From Adineta steineri (Eukaryota; Rotifera; Eurotatoria; Adinetida; Adinetidae): 64,000 bases of DNA. Location of the stretch: the NCBI GenBank assembly GCA_905250115.1, contig CAJNOI010000122.1:229768-293767 (forward strand). The letters are read 5' to 3'. The stretch's first letter is position 1. Each line of letters opens with the position of its first letter. Of this stretch, positions 47,852-57,596 are shown one piece after another. The notes under the pieces were generated by a model. That model was given only the letters and a program-made list of their open reading frames with translations, made no database searches and had not been told where the DNA came from. Position numbers and translations under genes: made by a program.

Positions 47852-49449
47852 TTAGTAGATAGTCATAAAGTTGTCATCGATATACGAATCTATATCACTG
47901 CCACTGTGTAGAATAAATCGCATTTGATATTGGATTGATCTTGTTCCAATCGGAATCAGGTATGAGTTTGAGTAAGAGGTCCAATTAGAGCCAGCTGTCT
48001 CCTCGGGAGAGGTGGTATTGCTCAAAGTACCATTGAAAGCATCGAGAAAGTATAAGACCACTGCGGTACCGTCGTTCATCGCTTGTGGAAGGCCACGGGA
48101 CCAAAAGAACAAACCAACGGTAAGATTGCCTGCATCGATTTGCGATGTTGTGATCGATGGATTTGCACCTACGATGACAATGGTCTGCGTGAGCGTGCCG
48201 AGGGAACCAGTATATCCACTAAATTGATATAATCCAGTACGAGGATTCAAACCCGAATTAAACGTGCCCATATCTAGTCGTGGTCTCGAGTTGCCACCTA
48301 CGATCCAAGGCGAGAGCACACCAGCTTCTCCACCAGGATTCATCAGCAAGTTATTACCTATAAAAGAAGACATATTCTCAACGTAGGTGTTATGGCACGT
48401 ACTTACAACTTAACATAAGATAAATCATAGTATAAATATTATTCATATATTGTTCTCTTTATTTTCTTACATATATATGTTCGCTATAGCTATCATTTTC
48501 TTTCGCTCTTTTTCAGTATTTTCTAAAGTATTGTCTCTTGATTTTTTCCTATCTCATATGTCATGTGTTTTTCTGATAATATATAAGATCCTTTTGGTTT
48601 ATTTCATTCAGTTCTCGGTTAATATGTTACATAAATAGGTACAATTTTTCTATATAAATAGGGTCCATTTCACATCTCAAATAAAACGTATATACGTCAA
48701 CGTAAAACGAGCTAGGGTTGTGAGTGTGAGTGTGCCTGAGATAAGGAAGATGCAACCACGCCCACACCCACCCTCAAGAACAGTTTGCTGCTTTCATTCA
48801 ATTATATCATCATAATACTAATATGTAAAAAGAGTACCCAGGCAGGTCCGACGAAAATGAAAGACAGGTGAAGCTATTTACAGCGTGTCATGGACAGGCT
48901 AGGCTTGTTTAGACATTTATTTCGTACGCTGATAGATGTTAATATAATCTCTATTCACTATTCAACGAATATCGGACGACTGACCTGGCATGACTGCTGT
49001 CGTGTTGCCAAAACTCGTTGTGATCGCTGTCGAGCTCCCGATTTTCGAGGTAGTCTTTGCAGCAGTCATTGTAGTAATCCTTGTAGTAGTTTTTGTAGTC
49101 GTCCTTGTATTAGGCATTGTAGCAGTATTTGCAGCTGTAAAGTCAGAAGCAAAATTGTTTATTAGTTTAATTACACTATCTTACTTGTAGCGATTAGTGT
49201 GTGACGCTTCCATCTAAAATTATAGATGATGCCAAATATACAGACGATGCTTACCATTACCGCAAGTGCAAACAAAACTTTCTTGTTCGAGAACAATCTG
49301 TTCCAGCAACTATTACAAACAACATAAGAGAATACGAAATATGAATTGGTGAAAAAGAATCCAGTCAACCTAGATTCGATCGCTTGTGGTGACTCAGTTA
49401 TAGTATCAACATCGTGCTTCGTTATGTTTATACCTATCAAGCTTAGTAA
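47852..49449 (-). CDS. exon-modular type II membrane protein with GC-rich jelly-roll-like ectodomain (5' end missing)
   Basis: Three exons: about 49449-49195 (TM anchor VLFALAVMVSIVCIFGIIYN after a cytoplasmic part), 49134-48985 (50-codon Thr-rich stalk, TRTTTKTTTRITTMTAAKTT), 48357-47852 (168-codon ectodomain). Both joins are phase 1. The first exon lacks an ATG and is preceded by an acceptor (TTAATTACTAAG), so a 5' exon was not found. The ectodomain begins NNLLMNPGGEAGVLSPWIVG and ends DIDSYIDDNFMTIY, with a strand-rich text resembling carbohydrate-binding or discoidin-like beta-sandwiches seen in secreted bacterial proteins (by eye). Its GC content is near 50 percent against about 30 percent around it. 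The architecture parallels the NHL gene at 24 kb. Likely a glycan-binding surface protein (inference). Confidence 0.75.
48712..48780. repeat. telomere-like palindromic element inside an intron
   Basis: TAGGGTTGTGAGTGTGAGTG pairs with CACGCCCACACCCACCCTCA, with the CTCAAG cap at the right. It lies in the intron between the stalk and ectodomain exons (48984-48358). Confidence 0.7.
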
Positions 49450-49857
49450 TTAAAAAGAAAAATACATTATAGGAAGGGTGATGTGAAGTATTTCATAAAA
49501 TGAATTTTAGCATATTTGAGGGTGGAAAATTTTCAAAAGCAATTATTATCATGTTATGTGTAGGAGAAGCTGAAATTTTGTCAATCTGTTGTATATAACT
49601 GTTATTTTTTTTTACAATGAACTCACTGATGCATAAGATACACATAGTCACATCAGATATGGAAATAAACACGTACACGGTGCATTCTAAAAGTTACTTC
49701 GAAAAAAAGTATTTTTTGAATTACAATTTAAAGTTGTGATACACGTACATTATATTTTGAAGAATCCCAACAATATAGCATTTTCTCATAGAAACTAACC
49801 ATAAAATCCTACTATAGTATTCGTCATCTGTCGCCCTCATCAATAAAACTGTTCCTG

Positions 49858-49913
49858 CCCATGTAAAACAAGTCATGAAAATCATGATTTTCACAACTTT
49901 TTTACATGGGTGG
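49858..49913. repeat. near-perfect hairpin without loop
   Basis: CCCATGTAAAACAAGTCATG... meets its inverse ...CACAACTTTTTTACATGGG, arms of 27-28 bp with few mismatches and no spacer (centre ATCATGAT). Confidence 0.75.
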
Positions 49914-51030
49914 TATTTCTGTTATCAGTCAGAATATCAGTGCATTTATTTGAAATCGAGTAACGATATAATATTTTTTTACAATGTTATGAATCATGAT
50001 CTCTTCAGTGTAATGAGGACTCGATTTGTTTAGTATCGATCCAGATCAGCAGTACGGTCTAAAATAATTCTTTTCTCGTCTTACTGATCTTGATTCTATC
50101 GAATCTCTAGTATTCTTTTGAATAACGAACCAATTGTTTAGTTACTTAGAGTAGTACTGTGGAGGTTAATGAAAAATAGATAGTTAATTTTTTACCCCTA
50201 AGAGTGCTAAGAGCAGTAAGTTGAATTAATAGAATGTTGTTCTTATTTGTTTACGATATCTAAAAGGAGAAGTTCCATATGGAGCGGACAACGTTTCCTA
50301 TTCTCTTTTGTTTCTACGACAGACAGAAAAGGAATTAATTTGCTACGCATACCAACTATTTGTTACCTTTTAAATCGGAATTCACTGTTTGTTTTATTGT
50401 CTTTTGTGTTATGTAGACCTTGGAAAGTAACGCAATTGCTTGAAACGTTGTACATCGTTAATAAAAATCTACAAAACAATGTATTAATAAAAAGAGCGAA
50501 AATCTTATTAAATAAACAAAATTGTCTGCCTCTTCGTAACATCTGAGTAAGACTGATCATGATTAGCGTAGCAGTGTTAATTTCTAAAGAAGATGGTTCT
50601 GACTACAAACGATCAAAATTATATTATAGGACGATACATACTATACTTTACCCAAGTGGATAAACATAATTGTCATATCGATTGTCCAAGGGAGCTTTTT
50701 TGACTTTATAATTATATCTACGAAGAATATTGTGTTTTAAGACCCTTTGCTATGACGGAAGTATTTGTTGTAGATTCCGAATATATGATAATTGGAATAA
50801 AGAAAAGACGTAAACTGAATGTAATCAAATATAATGAATTCAAAGTACGTAGATGAGGGCGAAGATGTAGATGCAGAGAATGGTGAGAGAGGAGCAGTTG
50901 AGTTAGTGTGCTCGAAAATCTTGACACAGTTAATAAATACTAATAAATTCTATAGAGGAAATAAAGTATAAAAAATAATCCCAGTACTGGATAGTAAAAA
51001 TATTACACTTTGTACCGTACGCTTAGGGAT
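49914..51030. other. intergenic region, no gene seen
   Basis: Several short open frames on both strands lack coding texture. Confidence 0.45.
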
Positions 51031-51032
51031 GT

Positions 51033-51060
51033 ACCGAGCCCGAGCCTCTCGGGCTCGGGT
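51033..51060. repeat. GC-rich hairpin
   Basis: ACCGAGCCCGAG-CCT-CTCGGGCTCGGGT, preceded by TAGGGATGT. Possibly the end of a hAT-like element, as such ends often start CAGGG or TAGGG, but no second end or duplication was found. Confidence 0.5.
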
Positions 51061-51069
51061 GTCAGAATT

Positions 51070-51178
51070 GATGTGGGAGTGGGTCGGTGTGTGGGTGAAA
51101 ATAGTGAGTGAGAGTGAAAAGGATAGTACCCGCACTCATCGCACCCACATCTACACCCACACCCACACCCTCAAGATA
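51070..51178. repeat. telomere-like palindromic element, longest copy
   Basis: Left GATGTGGGAGTGGGTCGGTG-TGTGGGTG, right CGCACCCACATCTACACCCA-CACCCACACCCTCAAGAT. Each arm has at least five G-rich units. The CTCAAGAT cap is at the right end. Length 109 bp. Confidence 0.8.
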
Positions 51179-51258
51179 CGTCTTGTGCGAGTTGAGTATG
51201 TTTATAGGTATTGCTTCTTTTAGCTCAGATCCGCACACTCACAGGAAAAAGATATCCT

Positions 51259-51983
51259 AAATTGGTAGCAAACTTATCATGTTTATTTTCATATACGTAC
51301 TGACGAATAGTACAAATAGTTAAAAGAAAAACATATTTTAAATTGAAACGAAACTTACCATATTTATTATAATATTTATACTAAGGAATAATACAAATAA
51401 CTAAACGAGAACTAAGAAAGAAAATTTTCTGAGCTGAAAAAATATTTAACATTCTTTTTTTCATATCTATATTGAAGAATATTACAAATAAATAAAAAAG
51501 TAAAAGACAAAGATATTTTAAATTGAAAAGTAATTTACCATATTTATTTGTATATCCATATTGAAGAACGCTAGAAATAACTAAACGAGAAACAAGATGA
51601 GAATATTTTAAATTGAAAAGTAATCTACCATGTTTGTTTTCATATTTATATTGAAGAGTACTACAAATAAATAAAAAAGAAATAGGAAGATGATAATGTA
51701 AATAGAAAAGAACCTTGTTGTGTTTGTTTTTAAATTTATTCTGAAGAACAGTAGAAATAACTAAAAAGGATACAAGAAGAGCATCTTTTACATCGTAAAG
51801 AAATTTATCTTGTTCGTCTTTGATATCTATATTCAATAATAGTAGAAATAAATTAAAAAAAAAACAAGATTATGTTCTAAATTCAAAGGAAACTTTTCAT
51901 GTTTGTTTTCCTATCTATATTCATGAAGAGTACGAATAAGTAAAAGAGAAACAATAATAGATATTTTAAATTGAAAAGTAAGA
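51259..51983 (-). repeat. 90-bp tandem repeat, about eight units
   Basis: Units start AAATTGAAAAGTAA or close variants (near 51259, 51340, 51518, 51608, 51698, 51881, 51968) and are about 90 bp where countable, with moderate divergence. Because 90 is a multiple of three, the minus strand is open for 152 codons (51836-51381) and shows a 30-residue periodic text (KYSHLVSRLVISSVLQYGYT, then NKYGKLLFNL). No signal peptide, splice support or flanking exons, so coding status is doubtful. Confidence 0.75.
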
Positions 51984-53917
51984 CACTATGCTAAACAACT
52001 AGTTTCTTTTTGTAAATATTCACACTATAAAAATACTGTTGATCATTCTTCCTTGTATCTATCCGTCTATAAACTATACCAGAATTATTTAGCTATTCTT
52101 CTATCTGAAATAAATATTCTGCGCAATTCCTCGATTATATGTAAACAACTTTAGTTTTCACATGCGAGACCTTGAATTTAATAATTTCTTTCTTCAATAT
52201 ATAGTTTTATCATTAAACTCAAGTATTTCATTATTATTTGCACTGAAAATAATTATTTCTCGTTTTGAATAAGGACAAATTTTGTACAATACAACAAAAT
52301 ATTTTCATATTTATTATAAAAGTACCTTCACACACCGATATTTTTATTTCCTACAGATCTGTGTCATTTCGTCAAGTATATTTTTCTATAAATTGTGTGA
52401 AAGATTAACGCATTACTATCATCCTCATCCTAAGATACACAAAATCAATTTTAAAATGTGAAATTCGAGTTTTATATATGTATATAATTCGAGTAAATCT
52501 AGGCCAAATCAATCTCGTTAGTAGAGATAATACCTGATCTCGTCAAATATTTATTTTTTTAATTGATAAAACTACAGTATGAATATAGGACATGTCAGTT
52601 ACGAGTTTGACATTTTAAAGTTCGATGTTCTTAAAACAGTTTTTCTATTTTTATTCTCTTCTTTTACGAACTATGTAATAAAGCTATTTCACAAGTATTC
52701 TTCTTATCAAGTTTGTATATCCGTTCACTTCAAATCTTAAAAAAAAATATTCTTTAAACATGAAATTGCGCATTTGTTAATAACAGAAACTTAATTTGAA
52801 AAAAAAACAATTAACATGATATGATATATTTTATCTTTCATTACTTTTCTTTTAATACGTCAGAAGAGAAATACATCTTTAAGGAAACAGAAAGCTAAAA
52901 AATATAATTTAAAGTCATTTCAACGAATCAAAATAGACCTTATCCTAAGAAAAAAAAAATCTTTTTCTATTTTCTATTTTTAATAAACACTCTCTAGCGA
53001 GATGTATAATAAGAATACAGTAGTTGAGTTATTTGTTGTCAGTTTGAAAAAACAGGTTCTCTTCAAACGATAACTTTTAACAACAAGAACAGTTTTTTGG
53101 TATGTATTAGTTTCTTCTGCAAGTACATCACTGTTTCATCGTACTCCAAGTAGATACCGATAACTTTCTCTAAAAACTGAAACAAAAGAAGACATTATAT
53201 AGATGTATCAGAAGAATGATTATTATATTCATTAGTTATTCATCTGATACATACGCACACTCATGCGATCATATAAACTTGATTGATATAACATTTATAC
53301 GAAGATTTTTCTAAGTTTTATTCAATTATCATATACTAATTCATAATTTGTTTGATATTAATTTTAGCTTATCATTCATCGATAAAATCGAGCCATTTAT
53401 TGGACATTCTGGCATTGATATTCTCATTGAATAATAAATAGTATGTATATTTCTTTTTTGTTTCTTTTCTATAGAAATATAAATCCATTGAGCTTCACTT
53501 TATTCACCAGATATTGAAAAATCATTGAAACAGTTTCTTTCCAAATATTTCCGCAAAGATAAATGACTGAATTGTAACTCTATCCTGTATCTTCTTTGAA
53601 TGCGATAATAATGATCTACTCGTGTTATCTATATAGTTATATCGACGTCCTCGTTATTCCTTTCTTTGCTAGTTATACGTCATGAAATTTTTCTTTCGTG
53701 TTTCAGTCCAAATATGGTTTTCTCGACTAGGATTTGATTACAGTTCGATGAGAAACTTTTTGAGAAAAATTTAAAGAAGAAAAAAATACGAAAAGAGAGA
53801 TTACTCAAAATGAGCTGTTATTTTACTGATCTACAAAGATCTTTTGCTTTAAAAATACCATCAAAAGTCGTTTGAACTACTGAAAACTATTAGCAACCAT
53901 CGTTTTCATTAATAAAG
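51984..53917. other. intergenic region, no gene seen
   Basis: AT-rich; on the minus strand near 53180-53070, FLEKVIGIYLEYDETVMYLQ follows a TTTCAG and could be an isolated exon or relic. Nothing else supported. Confidence 0.4.
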
Positions 53918-55267
53918 ATGTCAATTTTGTGTATTATTTTAGTGACAAACATTGCTAATTATCTTTCTCAATTATACCGAAAAATTAAGTTTTATGTTCA
54001 AAATTTTAACTTATTTCCATCGATTCCACCATCAACCAATGAACGTCAACTTCAGACTGAACGAATATCAACCAGAATATTTCTTTATCTATTAATCTTA
54101 TTTTTGTTTATCCTTCTCTTATACAATTCTTTGATTAATGTTACACAAACTGTGAATGTCAAAGCACCTACAAACACACAATATTTAGAACTATATTCAA
54201 AATATCCACAAACATTGATATGCCCATGTAAAGAAATATCCATGAATTATGACACATTTATTTCTATTGAGTATACATTCCATCAAGTATGTACTAGTGT
54301 TTTCATTTCCCAAGGTTGGATTGATTTCCTAACTGTAGAATACTATGTGAATGACCTATATATTGATGATTATCGTTTGACAAGTATATTTACATTTCAA
54401 ACTTTAAGTACATTTTGTGGGCTAGTCAAACAGACCATCTCTAATCGTCTGAGTCAGTTTAATTCAAATCAATATGTTAGTGCATTTGCAATACCATCAG
54501 AAATATTTGACCCACAAGTGCAGACCTTGGTAGATCAGTTCAAATTATCAACAACTAATGATTTTTTGTTATCATTGGCTACAATACGAGACACAACTCA
54601 AAGTAATGCTTTATTCTCTGCCCAACTAACTAATTATGAAATGTATCTGTTGGGTGGACGTGGTTATGCATATACATATCCAATGTCGTATGGTGACTGT
54701 AGTTGTTCCTTGTCAGCTACATGTATTGAGCAATCGTCAATGTTTCGATATTCTAATGGAAGAGTATTATATTCCGTACCTGGTATGTATACTGGATGTT
54801 ATATAGTTGAATCATTACTTCAATCCAATCTTAAATGTTTTTATAATCAAACTTGTATAAATAAAGTATTATCATATTACGCAACACCTCCGTCAATGAA
54901 TATAACAGCTCTTGACAACTCATTGCCAAGCAACTTTTTCCCAAACTCAACACTTGAAGAAGTTATTAATGAAATGATGGTTGAACAATTTATTCCATCA
55001 GTAATATATAATACTTATTACAATGCATGTCAGCCAACAGAATGTACTTACACTTATCAAACAAGGAATAGTATTATTTATATTGTAACGACACTGATTG
55101 GTCTGCTTGGTGGTTTAATAACAGTATTGAAATTGATCATACCACCAGTAGTGATGTTTATAAGAAAAAAGCAAGAACGATCACAACTAGACATTGGTAA
55201 GAGATACAATAATTTCTTAAGATTACTTTATGCTTCCTTAGATGCTAATACTTCTTATTTTTTCTAA
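53918..55267 (+). CDS. two-TM Cys-rich ectodomain protein, tandem unit 1
   Basis: ATG 53918; frame to 55267, 449 residues if unspliced. A good donor (ATT G/GTAAGAG) at 55196 precedes poorly conserved codons, so the exon probably ends there. N-terminal cytoplasmic part with FPSIPPSTNERQL; TM1 about residues 57-77 (IFLYLLILFLFILLLYNSLI). The ectodomain has conserved Cys motifs YPQTLICPCK, HQVCTSVF, CSC, TGCYIVESLLQSNLKCFYNQ and YNACQPTECTYT. TM2 is IYIVTTLIGLLGGLITVLKL, followed by a basic tail. The topology and a YP-xTLIC-type motif about 28 residues after TM1 recall DEG/ENaC/ASIC channel subunits (FP-xVTIC), but the match is weak; an uncharacterised family is as likely. Units 2 and 3 follow on the same strand. 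Confidence 0.8.
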   Translation: MSILCIILVTNIANYLSQLYRKIKFYVQNFNLFPSIPPSTNERQLQTERISTRIFLYLLILFLFILLLYNSLINVTQTVNVKAPTNTQYLELYSKYPQTLICPCKEISMNYDTFISIEYTFHQVCTSVFISQGWIDFLTVEYYVNDLYIDDYRLTSIFTFQTLSTFCGLVKQTISNRLSQFNSNQYVSAFAIPSEIFDPQVQTLVDQFKLSTTNDFLLSLATIRDTTQSNALFSAQLTNYEMYLLGGRGYAYTYPMSYGDCSCSLSATCIEQSSMFRYSNGRVLYSVPGMYTGCYIVESLLQSNLKCFYNQTCINKVLSYYATPPSMNITALDNSLPSNFFPNSTLEEVINEMMVEQFIPSVIYNTYYNACQPTECTYTYQTRNSIIYIVTTLIGLLGGLITVLKLIIPPVVMFIRKKQERSQLDIGKRYNNFLRLLYASLDANTSYFF

Positions 55268-55702
55268 TGATAATTTGCCTAAGCATTTATCAAGAGTATG
55301 AGTGTATAATAGAGTGAAATAATAAATATAGTTTTCTTATCTTGAAATTAACGTACAGTGTAACTACATCTATAGCTATTTCAACAATAGATTAAATCTC
55401 TTTCCTGTATACTAATCATTGAGTTTTAACCAGGTATAACTTTCATAGAATAATGTGAATAAACATATCTTATGATTTTATCTTCATAGATATAATATTA
55501 GATGAATCATGTACTTTCAGATGTAAAGTTTTTAATATATTATCCCGAATGAATAAAAAGAAATCTTACTTCAATGTTAAATAATATACTTTGAAAATAG
55601 ACTAGTGAGTAGAGATTGTAGAAAGATATTCATAATAAGCCCGTTTTCTCCATTAGTTAGTGTGTTCACCCGTTTTATTTCCATAACGAAAATTTTCAGA
55701 GG
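55268..55702. other. spacer between tandem units 1 and 2
   Basis: Contains an AATAAA near 55319 that could end unit 1. No complete promoter or first exon for unit 2 is evident. If units are spliced together this is part of a 522-bp intron (55197-55718). Confidence 0.4.
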
Positions 55703-57037
55703 ATGGTTTTTATTTTAGAAATTATTGAAGGAGAAGAAAGGTATAGCATAGGTCAAAAATTGAAAAATTATTTAATTACATACAATACGTTTCCATCATT
55801 TCCACCATCAACCGATGAACGTCAACTTCAGAGTGAACGAATATCAACGAGAGTATACATTATTTTGTTAACTTTATCTTTGGCTATCCTTCTCTTATAC
55901 AATTCTTTGATTAATATAACCGAAACTGTGAATGACAAAGCACCTACAATGACAAAATATTTAGAGTTATATTCAACATATCCACAAACATTAATATGCC
56001 CGTGTAAACAAGTATCCATCAGTTATAATAGATTTCTTTCTATTGAATATAGATTCCATCAAGTATGTACTAGTGTTTTTGTTAAACAAGATTGGATTGA
56101 TTATCTTTCCACATCCTACGGGAGCGATGACGTATATCTCGATGACTTTCGTCTGACAAGTTCTTTTACATTTCAAGCTTTGAGTGCTCTTTGTCAGTTA
56201 ATCAATCAAACTGTCTCTAATCGTCTGAGTCAGTTTTATTCAAGTCAATATGTTAGTGCATCTGTAATACCATCAGAAATATTTGACCCACAAGCGCGGA
56301 CATTGGTAGATCAGTACATATCGTCAACGACTACTGATTTTTTGTTATCATTAACTACAATACGAAACACAACTCAAAGTAATGCTTTATTCACTGGCCT
56401 ACAAACTAATTATTATTTCATTACACAAAATGATACACAATATCCAGATCCGTATGTAGTAGCGTACGGTAACTGTAATTGTTCATCTTCACCTAAATGT
56501 GTTACACAATCTAGTATTTACAATTACCCTGATCCAACGATTTTATTAAGTGTACCTGGTATTTATCTTGGATGTTATGTGATTGAATCATTACTTCAAT
56601 CCAATCTTGAATGTTTTTATAATCAAACATGTATAGATCAACTACAATCATATTTCTCATCGACTTCTTTCATGGATATAACAGCACTTGACGAATCATT
56701 GTCAGTTAAATTTCAGAAAAACTCAACAATTGAAGCAGTTGTTGATCAGTTAATGATGGAACAATGGAATCAAACAATAATGTATGATCGATATTTCAAT
56801 GCATGTGAACCATTCGAATGTACTCACACACATCAGACTAAGAATCAACTGATTTACATTGTTACGACACTGATTGGACTGCTAGGCGGTTTGATAACAA
56901 TGTTAAAACTAATTGTACCACGAGTAGTAAGATTTATAAGGAGAGAACAAGTACAACCAACACCACCGATTGGTAAGAGAATATCAGAAAAGACTATTTA
57001 TCTTTCTATATATATATATGTGTGTGATGTAAACTAA
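55703..57037 (+). CDS. two-TM Cys-rich ectodomain protein, tandem unit 2
   Basis: 444 residues from ATG 55703 if unspliced; closely similar to units 1 and 3 across the whole length (FPSFPPSTDERQLQSERIST, TKYLELYSTYPQTLICPCKQ, RFHQVCTSVFVKQDWIDYL, GCYVIESLLQSNLECFYNQT). TM1 is about residues 52-72, TM2 about 390-412. A donor-like GGTAAGAG at 56972 is at the same position as in unit 1. From the in-frame acceptor-like TTTTAG (55713-55718) to that donor is 1254 nt, the same as the corresponding span of unit 1. The last about 20 codons after the donor (ending YLSIYIYVCDVN) are low-complexity intron-like sequence. Confidence 0.8.
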   Translation: MVFILEIIEGEERYSIGQKLKNYLITYNTFPSFPPSTDERQLQSERISTRVYIILLTLSLAILLLYNSLINITETVNDKAPTMTKYLELYSTYPQTLICPCKQVSISYNRFLSIEYRFHQVCTSVFVKQDWIDYLSTSYGSDDVYLDDFRLTSSFTFQALSALCQLINQTVSNRLSQFYSSQYVSASVIPSEIFDPQARTLVDQYISSTTTDFLLSLTTIRNTTQSNALFTGLQTNYYFITQNDTQYPDPYVVAYGNCNCSSSPKCVTQSSIYNYPDPTILLSVPGIYLGCYVIESLLQSNLECFYNQTCIDQLQSYFSSTSFMDITALDESLSVKFQKNSTIEAVVDQLMMEQWNQTIMYDRYFNACEPFECTHTHQTKNQLIYIVTTLIGLLGGLITMLKLIVPRVVRFIRREQVQPTPPIGKRISEKTIYLSIYIYVCDVN

Positions 57038-57596
57038 AAGATCTATAAATCGAGACTTGTAGTTTTAGTGGAAGTATGAAATTTCAGTAAACTTATGACT
57101 GGTGCTGTTCTGAAAAGAAGTGAATCAGACGAGATGAAATAGTACTAAGTATGATGTTATCTCTCTTAATACCGTATCGTCTCTGTAAATCATATAGCAT
57201 CCTGTTTATCACTATATGATATATGAAGAACTCATAGTCATAGGACTTTTCAGAGAGCCATGTGTTACTGGGCCCAAAAATTTAAATAGAACTTGAATAT
57301 AATCAGAAAGATCGATAGAATATGACAATGTCAGCGTTTAGAAAATCACAGGAGTAAGTAGCAAAAACCATAATATTTTCTAATGGTTCATGAAGTTAGA
57401 GCGCAATGACATATTGCAGATAAGAAGTATCATTCGAAAGGATGCATACTCGTTAAGAGGAAAGGGTTTCTTAGATTGGCATCTATGCGTTATATCAGAC
57501 ATAACTTTTATGTCAACTCTATGATAAAAGAAAAATGGTTTTTATCCTTTATATTTATTAAGCTTTTGTTTTATTTATTTATTTATTTTTGCAGTG
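57038..57596. other. spacer between tandem units 2 and 3
   Basis: No gene. Ends in a pyrimidine-rich tract and TTTTTGCAG at 57586-57594, a strong splice acceptor directly before unit 3. Confidence 0.5.
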
